Origin: Mermis nigrescens
Taxonomy: Eukaryota; Nematoda; Enoplea; Mermithida; Mermithidae
DNA length: 64,000 bases
Direction of reading: 5' to 3'
NCBI GenBank assembly: GCA_036768485.1
Contig: JAVLUZ010000020.1
Coordinates: forward strand, 124,001 to 188,000
The notes below the pieces were generated by a model. That model was given only the letters and a program-made list of their open reading frames with translations. It was not told the origin of the DNA and did not search any database. A program made the translations under genes and the position numbers. Positions 1 through 12,711 of the stretch are shown here, piece after piece (the first letter of the stretch is position 1; each line of letters begins with the position of its first letter).

Positions 1-24
1 CAATTTAAAGGTATGACTTCCTTT

Positions 25-1523
25 CACTAGCGGATCCTGGAAAAAATTTCCTCAGGAGGCCGGTCCGAAAATTTGAAGTCGAGATATCTCGAAAGCCATT
101 AAAAAGGATAGAAGAATTGAAAAATAAGGGCAATTGTAGAGCGATATCCTCGGTAGCTGCTAAACGATGGTGAAGAAAAGATTTTGCGCTAAAATTTCAG
201 AAATTTTCGCCGCTTACTCGACGTTGATATGCAGGAAGTTGATAATTCAAGCTATCTCCGCAACCGATGCAGCCTATAGTTGCCTGATTCACGAGTGATT
301 TCGTACATCATCACTGTCTTTGTATTTAATCATTGTGCTTTACCTGAGAAAGATTATACAGATAATAAATCATTCGGCGCGAAGCGCCAAAAAAATAGAC
401 ATATTCTGCAAGTCAAGCTCGAATTAGAGCGGTTTTTGAGTGAGGCTATAAGACAAGAAACATGAGATGAACAATGAAATCCGGCTGCGAAGCGCGAGAA
501 AAAGAACCTCATCTTTTTTATGTCATAACCCAACTTACTGCAGCCTGTTTTGGAGTGAGCTTAAAACGCAAAAATATAGCTGAGTCAAAGAATCCAGCGC
601 ACAGCGCATGGAAGAAGTTGACATGCTCTCTATGTTGCTGAATCATCTTTGAGCGATACTTAGCGTTTGGAGGACACGACCGTACCATAAACAACACATA
701 AATCCAATGCACGAAGCGCCGGAAAATCGTTAAGTTTGCCTCGTTCAAAAGACGCTTTAAAAACCTATGTTGGCTGGCGTTTTTAAAAGTGTTTAACCAA
801 TTTTCCCATGTTTCACTTTTCGAGGACTCTTTGTAGGAACGAAATTTCTTTTCACATTTTCGGAGATGGGGTGGTCCCTTAGCCCATACAATGCATTTCA
901 CATTACCCCACTCGACCACGCCATGGACACAAAAAATGCAAGAAAAATCCTCAGCTTTTTACAGCTGAAGGATCTGGGGGATGCGCTCAAACGCTCCCAG
1001 CAGCGGCAGGGCGGACCCCGGAAAATTTTATGGAATAAAATTTTGAAATGAACGTTAAAGAGCTTTGTCACTAAAATCGGCCCAGCCATGGTTCTGAACT
1101 CAATGCCTAAAAGCCGTGAATTCTCAAGCCTGTACTACCACTTACAGGCCATTACATAGTGCTAGCTACGACCATGCCGTTCTGAGACTGAAGGAACGAA
1201 ACTAAAGCGAAAAATTGCTCGGTAAGTGACACCCCACCTATAACACGATGTCCAAGCCAGCGTTGTGGGAAGTTTCAGCCGATAAATGGTATAGTACATC
1301 AAATCAGTGCAGCACAGGTAACAGTTTGATTGCTGCAAACTGTCAATGCTGGGATTCACTAAAACGGAAAAATAATGGTGGATGGCCAGCGCAGCGCCGG
1401 AAATTTTTGACGTTTTGGCGTTTACAGCTCCCTTTGGGCGCATTCCAACACCGTCTGCTAGCTCGAAAAATTTTCAAAAAGGGTTATGGAGGGCGGCCGC
1501 CCCCGCCTTCCCTAGATCCGCCT
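25..1523. mobile_element. 1.5 kb non-autonomous hAT-like element (GCGGATCC family)
   Basis: The left end reads CACTAGCGGATCCTGG and the right end CCTAGATCCGCC, which are imperfect inverted repeats of the ends of the shorter elements at 10522, 21129 and 41403. A GC-rich subterminal stretch (GGCGGCCGCCCCC) precedes the right end, as in those copies. The interior carries repeated GCGAAGC hairpin motifs (about 376, 709 and 1391). No transposase reading frame is visible. The flanking duplication is degraded (6 of 8 bases match), so the limits are approximate. Confidence 0.5.
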
Positions 1524-2614
1524 GTTTCTTTGATGGTCATGGAAAGTGCGGAAAATCGAGATACCCCCGTAGCTAGTAATTGCGTTTTTCTGGATTACTT
1601 CTGTGGCTCGAGGTGATAAAGAGTACAATTTTGGGATTACTCTACTCTTTAACTCGATTATGTAGCTCCTTTAGGATACACACAATGTAAAGACGCCGTA
1701 TATTCAGCGCAGAGCGCCAGAAAAATTTTGATATTATCATCCAAAGCTCGGCTCAATTTTTGCTGTTTTTGAAGATCCGAAACCGCAGATAGTCAATCTG
1801 GCTTGCGGTCTGCGCCGAGAAGGTTACGATATTTTTTATCATTCTGGGACGGCACTTTGAATCTTACTAAAGTTTAGTGATGCAGAAGAGTATATCTGGC
1901 ACGAAAGCGCCAGGAAATTTTGGCGTCTTTATCATTTCATCATTTCGATTTCGCATCGCATCTTTTTTAGGATGGGAATTACAAAAAAAACTATGTATTC
2001 GCCTCTCCTGTCTGAAAATAGCTTTTAGATTCTAACTGGTGGCGTTGGAGCGCTGAAACATCGGTATGCAATGTTATGCAACGTACAAAACCGATAGTTT
2101 CACAGGTAAAATTCTGAGAAAATTCAGGATGAATTCTCCCTCAATGCGGGCCTGCGCGCAAGTAGTTACTGCACACTTTGCAAATTTTTACCGCGGGTAC
2201 CCGGCTATTTCGACTACTTCCGGGTATGCGGGTATACCGGAGCGGGACCTTGATGGAAGAGAATGCGGTGAGGCTGTCTCGTTCAGTACACGAGTTGACC
2301 GGTGGAAATCTGAGGCCAAAGTGATATCTATGAACAGCTCAGAATTATCCAGAAAAAGTGATGCAACATGTCAATCGAATCGAAGGCATTGTATGATACG
2401 GAAGAATCCGTGTGCATTTAATGAAAATTTCGGGTCGAATTCCATCAATTGCAAAGCAAGAATTGTGAAAGCAGGTTTTTGTATCTGCATAGCACGCGTC
2501 CATTAAATCATTTGAAGCTTTGGGGAAAAATATACAATAATGACGGAAAAGTAATTTTCAAACTAAACAGGAGATGAAAATTTATTCAAAGACAAGTTCA
2601 TCTGGAGCTGACTG
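1524..2614. other. Transposon-derived spacer without a recognisable gene
   Basis: More copies of the GCGC-GAA-GCGCC type motif occur near 1708 and 1899, so this stretch probably derives from the same element class. An open frame at 2066-2506 (146 codons, plus strand) has no recognisable domain and is not annotated as a gene. Confidence 0.4.
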
Positions 2615-4112
2615 CAGAGGCTATAGCCAGGATTTTTGGTCCGGGGCATGAACAAAAATTTGCAAAGACTACTTTTTACATTGAATGCCAGTAACGTTAT
2701 GTATAAAAGTAAAATAGAGTTCTCGACACTTTAGTAAGTTAGTAGCCTAGCTAATTTATGGGTTTCTGACGATCAATAAGTTGGCATAAAGCGGTGCAAA
2801 GATGCCGAAAATTTTTGAAATTTCTACACGGGATTTCACTATGCATTTACGGCACTCTATCAACAGAAGCAAATAGTTCGGAGATTCCCCAATAAAGTGG
2901 GGGCGAGATGCAGAAAATTTAAGTCAAAACTTACCAGCCCACACCTTATTTACGTAGCTGTTGGCGGACTTATAGTCTGACAGGAACAGAAGATTATCCA
3001 AATTCTGTACAAAACACAGTTTTGAAAGCTAGTTCGAGCTTCTAACAAGAGCAGCTGCAAATTACTAGACTTTGTGAAGATATTTTGAGTGACTCAGGCT
3101 TTTAAAGCAATGCTGGAGCTTCACAAAAAGAAAGAACAGTAACTGGCAGCCCTATGTACGAAAATTTCGACGTATTTGCACATCGAACTCAATTTATACA
3201 CAGGACGGAAAATCTCTCGCGCATGACGGACAAGATTAATTGCCAGCCTGCGGCACGCCGGAGATGATAACAAGTTCCTAACACCTTATGCCAGGCACGG
3301 TTGTTCTCCTGAAATCTCAGCTGCACTTAGCGAGATTTTACGGCAGCGCGGATCGCCTGAGGTTGTGAGCGGAGTCGGGGCAGAGTCAGGCTCGGAAAAC
3401 TGTTACAAAAACGGCTCAGTCTCGGTTTAAAAGCAGAGCCCAGAAACACTTAAAATTGATGAAGTCCTACTTTGCACGAAACTCCTGGAAGCTAGTACTG
3501 TTTCAAGCCCTGTTAGACCACATAGCCCAGCAGCGTGGTTGCCTGCTAATAAAGATATAGAAAGATGTCCTCAATGAAAGGTACTACATTCTTCTTACCG
3601 TTTTCAGGCCAAGCTGTGACCTTCTTAATAACAAAATGCAGCTCAGAAGAGCTTAAAGAAATGCGCATAAAAAACATAAGAAAATTTGGCATTCCACTCA
3701 TTCAAAAATAGGATTAATGTTGTCCATTAACAAGAAAGAAAAACAAAGCAAAAAATAAGGCTAAAGTGGTACACGAACGACAAACAAAGCAGAGAATAGA
3801 CATGCTGGTACACATAAGCATGCGCAGGTTCATTCAGCGAGACCAATGGTCCATTGAAGTTGCTAAATGATGTATGTGAAAGTGCTGCATTATTCTGACT
3901 GATTCAAGCACTGAAAATCAATGGATCTATCTAGCATATCAGTGAAGCTACTGACCTTGGCCCTTTGGCTGCGCCGGTGCAAGATTGACGATTTTGCCAA
4001 TTTGGACTCGGTTTCCTGGACGCTTTATTGCAACGAAAAAATCAACAATCATCTCTTGCAGAAAATTTTGAGGCAGAGTGCCCCACATGTCCCACCCCTT
4101 GCTACGCCTATG
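2615..4112. mobile_element. 1.5 kb non-autonomous hAT-like element (GGCGTAGCC family), copy 1
   Basis: The ends are CAGAGGCTATAGCCAGG and CTTGCTACGCCTATG, an imperfect terminal inverted repeat. The flanking octamers are GCTGACTG (2607-2614) and GCAGACTG (4113-4120), matching at 7 of 8 positions. The interior is alignable by eye to the element at 24317-25762, for example around 'CCTAGCTAATTTATG'. No transposase frame is present. Confidence 0.65.
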
Positions 4113-4683
4113 GCAGACTGCATTTGAAGACTGTCAGTGACGAAACTTTGAACGGGTCTAACTAAACGCAGTTTGCTGCTGACGTAGACAAAGGTTGAAG
4201 TTTCAATTTATATAATGGTCTACTGAGAATTTACACAAATAGCCATTAGAAAAAGCATGCCTTTAAACAGATAATTTACAACTGTTCAATCTAATTTTAC
4301 TATGAAATTAATGAGAAGAATTCGGCAGCAAATGAAATAATGTAACTAAAGAGCTGAATAATGGAATTTGCATAGAGCGTATGCACGATATATTGTGACA
4401 ATAGGAAATATTAACAGACTCGCTTATTCAACATTTTACCGTTGATTATATCAAATCACATTTACATTGTGATTCAATCGCACTTTAGACGCAATATGTT
4501 GCTTGGTTTCTAATTCAATTCTTAGCACATATTGCATAACTGCAGTGCTATTTTTCCATTTTACATTAGGGGAACCCGGGTAGTAAAATTATGTGTTACC
4601 CGGGTACTGAATATCTTCTGATGCAGCTCTACACAAGTGCGAAAAATTCGCCATTTTGTTACAGAAAAAGAATCTTGTTGATT
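4113..4683. other. AT-rich spacer, nothing recognised
   Basis: Unique-looking AT-rich DNA between a transposon and the TTGG array. I see no coding signal, repeat unit or RNA gene. Confidence 0.4.
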
Positions 4684-7600
4684 GGTAGGTTGGTTGGTTG
4701 GTTGGTTAGTTGGTTGGTTGGTTGGTTGGTAGGTAGGTTGGTTGGTTGGATTGGTTGGTTGGTTGTTTTATTGGTTGGTTGGTTGGTTGGTTGGTTGGTT
4801 ATTTTATTGGTTGGTTGGTTGTTTTGTTGGTTGGTTGGTTGATTGGTAGGTTGGTTGGTTGGCTGGTTGGCCATTTAGTTGCCCGGTTAGCTGATTGGTT
4901 GTTGACTATTTAATGGTTGGTTAGCTGGTTGGTTGGTTGGTTGATTGATTGGTTGGTTGATTGGTAGGTTGGCTGGTTGGTTGGTTGATTGTTTATTTGG
5001 TTGAGTTGGTTTTGAATGGCCATTTAGTTGGTTGGTTAGCTGGTAGGTAGGTTGCTTGGTTGGTTGGTTGGTTGGGTGGTTGGTTGGTTGGGTGGTTGGT
5101 TGGTTGGTCGGCCATTACTTGGTTGGTTAGCTGGTAGGTTGGTTGGTTGGTTGGTTGGTGTAGCCCATTTAGTTGGTTGATTGGTAGTCAGTTGATTGTT
5201 TAGTTGATTGGTAGGTTGGTTGATTGCTTAGTTGATTGGTGGGTTGGTTGAATTGAGTTTGGTTGGTTGTTTGGTTGGTTGGTTGGTTGGTTGGTTGATT
5301 GGTTAGCCAGTTGGTTGGTTAGTTGGATTTGTTGGTTGGTTAGTTGGTTGGTTGAGTTTTAGTTAGTTTTTGTTGGTTGCGTTTAGTAGGTTGGTTGGTT
5401 GGTTAGCTGGTTGGTTGGTTTGCCATTTAGTTGGTTGGTTGGTTGATTGGTAGGTTGGTTGATTGGTTGGTTGATTCATTGGTTGGTTGTTTGGTTGGTT
5501 GGCTGGTTGGTTGTTGGTTGGCTGGTTGGTTGGTTGGTTAGTTGGTTGGTTGGTTAGTTGGTTGGTTGGTTGGCCATTTAGTTGGTTGGTTAGCTTGGTT
5601 GGTGACTTAGTTGGTTGGTTGGCTATTCAGTTGGTTGTATATTTGGTTGGTTGGCCATTTAGTTGGTTAGTATCGCTGGATTGGTTGGGTTGATTGGTTG
5701 TTTTTGTTGGTTGGTTGGTTGATTGGTAGGTTGGTTGGTTGGTTGGTTGGCCATTTAGTTGCTTGGTTAGCTGATTGGTTGGTTGACTATTTGATTGGTT
5801 GGTTAGCTGGTTGGTTGGTTGGTTAGATTGATTGGTTGGTTGATTGGTAGGTTGGCTGGTTGGTTGGTTGATAGTTTATTTGGTTGGTTGGTTTTGGATG
5901 GCCATTTGGTTGGTTGGTTAGCTGGTAGGTAGGTTGCTTGGTTGGTTGGTTGGTTGGGTGGTTGGTTGGTTGGTTGGCCTATTTACTTGGTTGGTTAGCT
6001 GGTAGGTTGGTTGGTTTGGTTGGTTGGTCAGCCATTTAGTTGGTTGATTGGTAGGTTGGTTGATTGATTTAGTTGATTGGTAGGTTGGTTAATAGGTTGG
6101 TTGGTTGGTTGGTTGGTTGGTTGGTTGTTTGGTTGATTGGTTAGTTGGTTGGTTGGTTGGTTGGCCATTTTGTTGGTTGGTTAGCTGGTTGGTTGGTTGG
6201 TTGGTTAGTTGGTTGGTTGGTTAGTTTTTTAGTTGGTTGGTTTGAGTTGGTTGGTTGGTTGGTTAGCTGGTTGGTTGGTTTGCCATTTAGTTGGTTGATG
6301 TTGGTTGATTGGTAGGTTGGTTGATTGGTTGGTTGATTCATTGGTTGGTTGTTTGGTTGGTTGGCTGGTTGCGTTGGTTGGATTGGTTCTGGTTGGTTGG
6401 TTGGTTAGTTGGTTGGTTGGTTAGTTGGTTGGTTGGTTGGCCATTTAGTTGGTTGGTTGGTTGGTTGGTGACTTAGTTGGTTGGTTGGTTCTATTCAGTT
6501 GGTTGTATATTTGGTTGGTTGGCCCATTTAGTTGGTTGTACTCGCTGGTTGGTTGATGTTGGTTGATTGGTTGGATTTGGTTGGTTGGTTGGTTGATTGG
6601 TAGGTTGGTTGGTTGTTAGTTGGTTGGTTGGTTGGTTGGTTGGTTGGTTAGCTTTGGTTGGTTGTTGGTTGGATTGGTTGTGTTTAGCTGGTTGGATTGG
6701 TTGGTTCGGCCATTTAGTTGGTTGAGTTGGTTTGGTTGATTTAGTGGGATTGTGGATTAGTGTTGGTTGATTGGGTTGGTTGGTTGGTTGGTTGGTTGGT
6801 TGGCTGGTTGGTTGGTTAGTTGGTTAATGGGTTGGCCATTTAGGTGGTTGGTTGGTTGGCCATTTAGTTGGTTGGTTAGCTGGTTGGTTGGTCGGTTAGC
6901 TGGTTGGTTGGTTGGTTGATTGGTTTGGTTCGATTGGTAGGTTGGTTGGTTGGTTAGTTGGTTGGTTGGTTGGCCATTTGGTTGGTTGGTTAGCTGGTTG
7001 GTTGGTTGGACATTTAGTTGGTTGGTTAGCTGGTTGGTTGGTTGGCCATTTAGTTGGTTGATTGGTTGGTTGATTAGTAGGTTGGTGGATTGGTTGGTGG
7101 ATTGGTTGGTTGGTTGGTTGGTTGGTTGGTTAGTTGGTTGGTTAATGGGTTGACCATTTAGTTGGTTGGTTGGTTGGTTGTTAGTTGGTTGGTTGGTTGG
7201 TTGGTTAGCTGGTTGGGTGGTTGGCCATTCAGTTGGTTGATTGGTTGGTTTGATTAGTAGGTTGGTTGGTTGGTTGGTTGGTTGGTTGGTTGGCTGGTTG
7301 GTTGAGTTAGTTGGTTAATGGGTTGGCCATTTAGTTGGTTGGTTGGTTGGCCATTTAGTTGGTTGGTTAGCTGGCTGGTTGGTTGATTGGTTGGTTGATT
7401 CGTTGGTTCATTTGTAGGTTGGTTTGGTTAGTTAGTTGGTTGGTTGGTTGGCCATTTAGTTGGTTGGTTAACTGGTTGGTTGGTTGGCCATTTAGTTGGT
7501 TGGTTAGCTGGTTGGTTGGTTGGTTGATTGGTAGGGTTGGTTGATTGGTTGGTTGGTTGGTTGGTTGGTTGGTTTATTGGTTGGTATCGGATAGGTTGGT

Positions 7601-9190
7601 AGGTTGCTTGGTTGGTTGTTAGGTTGTTAGGTAGGTTGGTTGGTTGGTTAGTTGGTTGGTTGGTTGGTTAGTTGGTTGGTTGGTTTGTTTGGTTGGCTGG
7701 TTGGTTGGTTGGTTGGCCATTTAGTTGGTTGATTGGCTGGTTGATTAGTAGGTTGGTTGATTGGTTGGTTGATTGGTTGTTTGGTTGGTTGGTTGGTTGG
7801 CTGGTTGGTTGGTTAGCTGGTTGGTTAATGGGTTGGCCATTTATTCGGTTGGTTGGTTGGCCATTTAGTTGGTTGGCTAGCTGGTTGATTGGTCGGTTGA
7901 TTGGTTGATTGATTGGTAGGTTGGTTGGTTGGTTAGTTGGTTGATTGGTTGGCCATTTAGTTGGTTGGTTAGCTGGTTGGTTGGTTGGACATTTAGTTTG
8001 GTTGGTTAGCTGGTTGGTTGGTTGGCCATTTAGTTGGTTGATTGGTTGGTTGATTAGTAGGTTGGTGGATTGGTTGGTTGATTGGTTGGTTGGTTGGTTG
8101 GTTGGTTGGTTGGTTGGTTAGTTGGTTGGTTAATGGGTTGACCATTTAGTTGGTTGGTTGGTTGGCCATTTAGTTGGTTGGTTAGCTGGTTCGTTGGTTG
8201 GTTGGTTGGTTGGTTGGTTGGTTGTTAGTTGGTTGGTTGGTTGTTAGTTGGTTGGTTGGTTGGTTGGTTAGCTGGTTGGTTTGTTGGCCATTTAGTTGGT
8301 TGATTGGTTGGTTGATTAGTAGGTTGGTTGATTGGTTGGTTGGTTGGCTGGTTGGTTGGTTGGTTAGTTAGTTGGTTAATGGGTTGGCCATTTAGTTGGT
8401 TGGTTGGTTGGCCATTTAGTTGGTTGGTTAGCTGGTAGGTTGGTTGGATTGGCTGGTTTCATTGGTAGGTTGGTTGGTTAGTTATTTGGTTGGTTAATTG
8501 GCCATTTAGTTGGTTGGTTAGCTGGTTGGTTGGTTAGCCATTTAGTTGGTTGGTTAGCTGATTGGTTGGTTGGTTGATTGGTAGGTTGGTTGGTTGGTTG
8601 GTTGGTTGGTTGATTAGCTGTTGGTAGGTTGCTTGGTTGGTTGGTTAGGTTGTTAGGTTGGTTGGTTGGTTGGTTAGTTAGTTGGTTGGTTGGTTAGTTG
8701 GTTGGTTTTTTGGTTAGTTGGTTAATGGGTTGGCCATTTAGTTGGTTGGTTGGCTGGCCATTTAGTTGGTTGGCTAGCTGGTTGATTGGTTGGTTGGTTG
8801 ATTGGTTGGTTGATTGGTAGGTTGGTTGGTTGGTTAGTTTGTTGATTGGCTGTCCATTTACTTGGTTGGTTAGCTGGTTGGTTGGTTGGCCATTTAGTTG
8901 GCTGGTTAGCTGCTTTGTTGGTTGGTTGATTGGTAGGTTAATTGGTTGGTTGGTTGGTTAGTTGTTTGGTATGGTTGGTAGGTTGCTTGGTTGGTTGTTT
9001 GGTTGTTAGGTTGGTTGGTTGGTTGGTTGGGGTTAGTTGGTTGGTTGGTAGGTTGGTTGGTTGGTAGTTGGTTGGTTGATTGGTAGAGGTTGGTTGGTTG
9101 GTTGATTGGCTGAATAGTTAGTTGGTTGGTTAGTTGATTGGCCAGCTAGTTGGTTGATTGGTAGGCCTCTTGGTTGGCTGGTTGATTGAT
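4684..9190. repeat. 4.5 kb TTGG-type tandem array (satellite)
   Basis: Almost all of this stretch is runs of the tetranucleotide GGTT, interrupted by TAGG, GATT, GCTGG and a recurring variant GGCCATTTAGTTGG that often precedes GTTAGCTGG. The variants make a higher-order pattern rather than a pure microsatellite. Frames through it read as (Val-Gly-Trp-Leu) on the plus strand and (Asn-Gln-Pro-Thr) on the minus strand; these are artefacts of the repeat, not genes. The edges grade into ordinary sequence. Confidence 0.95.
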
Positions 9191-9508
9191 TTGCTATGAT
9201 TATCATTATCTCTCAATCTTCCCTTATCTTTCTTTTCACTATTATTCCAATTTAAACCTTAATTTTCTGTGCCACCGGCCAGACGTTCTTGAAGGTACCG
9301 GGTGGCCACAGGGTGGACACAGTGGACGGTATTCCCCACCTATGTACACTATACTTAGAACCCCTAAATATTTCCAAGCACCGGAATGCACTCCAAAACA
9401 AGTTAAATAATAATCTTCTTGAGCCCTTAATTAGTTTTTCCGGGGAACTTACTCTAATTAGGTACTTAATCTCAAGGGGTTAAGTAAGTAAGTTTTACTA
9501 GGTGCGTG
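9191..9508. other. Spacer after the TTGG array
   Basis: Short stretch of mixed sequence, including a CCGGGTGGCC segment; no gene or named repeat is recognised. Confidence 0.35.
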
Positions 9509-9741
9509 CATAGAGGGCCGGGCTACCTTCGAATAGGCCGGGCCGCTGAGTTTCGCAAAGGTAAAAAACGGCCTGGAAAATAGTGGTATGGCGAAGAAAC
9601 ACCATTTTTCAACGTTTCTCATCGAGCACTATCCATTGGCATCAAAAAATTGTGAAAAAAACTAAAAAATTTCCAAAATTGATTTCTGGGGGGTAATTTG
9701 GTTTCTGGGGGCATACCCCTGAACCCCCACGCCAAGGTATA
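9509..9741 (+). mobile_element. hAT-like MITE family A, copy 1 (degraded ends)
   Basis: Carries the family core, ATGGCGAAGAAACACC followed by TTTCTCATCGAGCACTATCC, and ends near CACGCCAAGGTAT. The left end is diverged and no target duplication could be matched. Confidence 0.6.
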
Positions 9742-10521
9742 TTCTGGACTCCAACTCTCTCCCTCACGGGCGTGTCTGACTGGACACGACTTAAAATGCA
9801 CGGGTAGGGTGGCGGAGAAGTTGGGGCGGTCCATATACAAGACTCCTCCATCCCAAAAATAGAGAAAAAACATTTTCTGTGGAAAAGTAAAGCAAAATGT
9901 AAGCGTAAAATTTATGAAAATGCAAAATGTCCAGCACAAATGCTTGAAAATTCTTAGGAAATATGCACTTACAGTAGTTTTTAAGCTATTTCAGCATTGT
10001 TGCCATTTTTCAAGCCATTTTGGCTCAAGAAATCTCTCTGCTGCTGACGCCCAAAATCAGTTATTTTGTGCACTCGGCTCTGGTCTTACATAATGAGCGG
10101 ACATGTGAGCATCGAAATTTTCAAGCTATGTGAATAATACTGGTCACCCGGTCAAATAAATGCGATATAAAGCGTTGAAGTTGTTGAAAAATTGTTCAGA
10201 TATGTGAGAAGCGAACGCGAACGGGCGAATATTGGCAAAATTCATGAATTGAAGCCCAGACAAAAAAGCTGCAAATGCGCGAACTTAATTGTTTACCTAT
10301 CAATTATACAATTTTTAAAATAAGCAAAAAGTAAAATTCTCATTTAATGAATATTTAGTCAATCAATTATTAATTAATTAATTATCGACCTTATTAAAGT
10401 ACAGATTGTATTATAGGCATTTAAAGAACGAAGAGAGAAAACGAGAAAATGGTAAGCAATATATTTTTAGGAGAACCTGCGACTATGTTATGGACCTCTA
10501 GTGCGGGTTGTTTAATAGAAT
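9742..10521. other. Spacer, nothing recognised
   Basis: Mixed AT-rich sequence with a possible decayed MITE fragment at about 9750-9860 (TCTGACTGGACACG). I see no supported gene. Confidence 0.35.
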
Positions 10522-10720
10522 CAGGGGCGGATTTTAGGGGGAGCGGGGGGAGGGACGGCCGCCCCCCCCATTAGCCCATAATAGTGTGCAAAATTAAACA
10601 TTTTGAGCCATTTTTAGCGATTTTCGGGCTGAAACGGCTAATTTTTCTGCCCAAGTCAGGGTTCCGCCCCCCCGCCTTAGGTGTACCGCCCTCCTTAGGA
10701 AAATCCTAGATCCGCCACTG
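10522..10720. mobile_element. 199 bp hAT-like MITE (GGCGGATC family) with exact 8-bp TSD
   Basis: The ends are CAGGGGCGGATTTTAGG and CCTAGATCCGCCACTG, an inverted repeat. They are flanked by identical octamers AATAGAAT at 10514-10521 and 10721-10728. The interior is GC-rich near both ends (GGCCGCCCCCCCC). No coding capacity. Confidence 0.85.
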
Positions 10721-10818
10721 AATAGAATAACAGATCATATGCACTGAATAACATGAAACGATATTGAAACGATAAACCATAAATATAACGGCTCGAAATT
10801 TTTGATGGAGGTCCTTAG

Positions 10819-11045
10819 CACACGTAGGCGTGGGGGGGTGGGGGCATGCAACCGCAAGAAGGCCGAATACCCCCAGAATTCAATTATTTTTTGTGTTTTT
10901 ACGCAATTTTTCGATGCTGATGGATAGCACTCGATGAGGAACGTTGGAAAATGGTGTTTTTCCGCCATACCACAATTTTGAGACCATTTTTTGACCTTTC
11001 AAAAATCTTGCAGTTCCCACAGAATTTAAATGATGCTCACCTAAG
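10819..11045 (-). mobile_element. hAT-like MITE family A, copy 2
   Basis: Starts CACACGTAGGCGTGGGGG and ends CTCACCTAAG. It carries the family core in inverted orientation (GATAGCACTCGATGAG). Flanking octamers are GTCCTTAG and GTCCCCAG, matching at 6 of 8. Confidence 0.75.
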
Positions 11046-12400
11046 GTCCCCAGCCATTTTTAGGGAAGGGGATAAATTACTGCCAAGATTTGGCCAGAGA
11101 ACGGCCAAAACATTCAATTTTTCCCCAAAATCCGGGGGATTCAAAATTCTCTGATCTTCATCCTCATGTAACATGTATGATATAAACTGATCAAGACACG
11201 TACCTATGTACCTATGAAATCCATTCTTACATACGTTTAGGTAGGAGTAAATAGAGAGAAAAGAACGGAAAATTTTCTGACAAAAAATTGGGCAAAATGA
11301 AGGCCAAAAATCTTTAAAATAGCACCAAAAAATAATTCAATTCTGGCGTGATATCGATTTCTGTAAGGGGGAGTCCAACGGATTCTATTGGTCCACCCAG
11401 ACCTCATTCCCTCACGCCCATGTTTGATTGAACGTACATTCTGAGAAAAAAGGAAGTTCATTGCAGCAACAAAAATATGTTTACAGAAACACAATGATCT
11501 GAAACAAAGTACAGTCGCGGGAAAAATAAAACACATGTTAAAAACATTTTATGCGGCAAGAGAGGCCGTATGTTTCGGTTAAATATGCGTCACTACATAA
11601 GGGCGACGTGCCTGCACAGGAAGCTGTGCAATTTTTAAATTAAATTCATTATATCCGTCGGAAAACGTGGAAGTGACATATTTGCTATTTACGCGTTGAT
11701 TCTGTCAGACGATTTTCATCCGTTCCTGCTTTTTATTGATTGATACCTTCTATCGGCTTTTTACCAAGCCTTTGAATACGCGACTTAAGATCCACAATTA
11801 TAAAAAAATTTGGACAGTTGAGTATACCTGTCATCTGACTCGCGGTGTAGTGAAGCATGAGTAAGCGATCTAGTGTTCTTTGATTTCGTTTTTTCTAACG
11901 GATGTACAACTCGCCTACGAATACATATCCTGAGACCAAAACTGCCTATGAAGAGCGATTAAAATTTTGTCCTATGTACTAAGTGCATAGTGTCGCCAAC
12001 TGACAGGCACGGGAATAGTTTGACATTAATACAGAAGGAAAAAGGGACAATTCCGGGGACAATAAAGCCAAATTAGGTATACAACGCTTATAGAATCAAA
12101 ACTGTTTTTATTGTAAAATCGTTAGCAATTGATCAAAAGCTGTAAATTAAGGTAACTTTTATGGTATTTTGACGTTTTATGCTTGTTTCAGAGATTTCGA
12201 GACAAGTAGAGCTGTTCGACCCGGCCTCCCACCTCAAATGGATGTGGAGAGTCTCGCGCATATGTGAAATTTTTCACCCCTCAGAATTCGCGATTTTGCA
12301 AAAGTATGCAAAATTTCCTGAAAATTCGCAGGAAAGGTGCTTTTTCTAAGCGTCTTTAGCTATGCAGTTTTTCAAGAGTGTTAAATTTTGGCGCTTCGCG
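11046..12400. other. Spacer with decayed transposon fragments
   Basis: A segment at about 11340-11440 contains CACGCCCATG next to GGTCCACCCAG, like other decayed MITE ends in the window. The rest is AT-rich with no gene seen. Confidence 0.35.
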
Positions 12401-12562
12401 AGTAGTAAGGGTGGGGAGACTGGCCCCGGTATCCTTGATCATTGCTGCACAAAAGATGGCCAGAAATTGCCGTTCCGAGGAACCGGCCTTTTTTATAACT
12501 TGTGGCGAAAAAATATCATTCACGAAAGATCTCCCCACCTTAGTCTCCCCACCCTTACTACT
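12401..12562. mobile_element. 162 bp MITE with 21-bp perfect TIR and 6-bp TSD
   Basis: The terminal inverted repeat begins AGTAGTAAGGGTGGGGAGAC and its perfect complement closes the element. TTCGCG flanks both sides (12395-12400 and 12563-12568). It is a different family from the 8-bp-TSD elements. The interior has no coding capacity. Confidence 0.75.
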
Positions 12563-12711
12563 TTCGCGCCATGTACTCATGTTTTAACTACATTTTGTTC
12601 AATTATTCGACTTTTTAAATTTTTTTAAAGTTTTTGTGTTTCTATGCACTATCGTCAGAAACGCAGAAAAACGCTGTTTTGACGCGAACCCACGATTTTT
12701 GGTACTGTCCA

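Noticed and set aside
2066..2506. 146-codon plus-strand open frame
   Set aside because: Sits in transposon-like DNA, has no recognised domain, no splice context and unremarkable composition; length alone is not enough.
4684..9190. CRISPR-like or centromeric interpretation of the repeat array
   Set aside because: There are no unique spacers of fixed size, and the DNA is clearly from an animal; nothing supports centromere identity from sequence alone.
4591..9410. Several long open frames encoding (Val-Gly-Trp-Leu) or (Asn-Gln-Pro-Thr) repeats
   Set aside because: They are trivial translations of the TTGG tetranucleotide array, occur on both strands and lack flanking gene structure.
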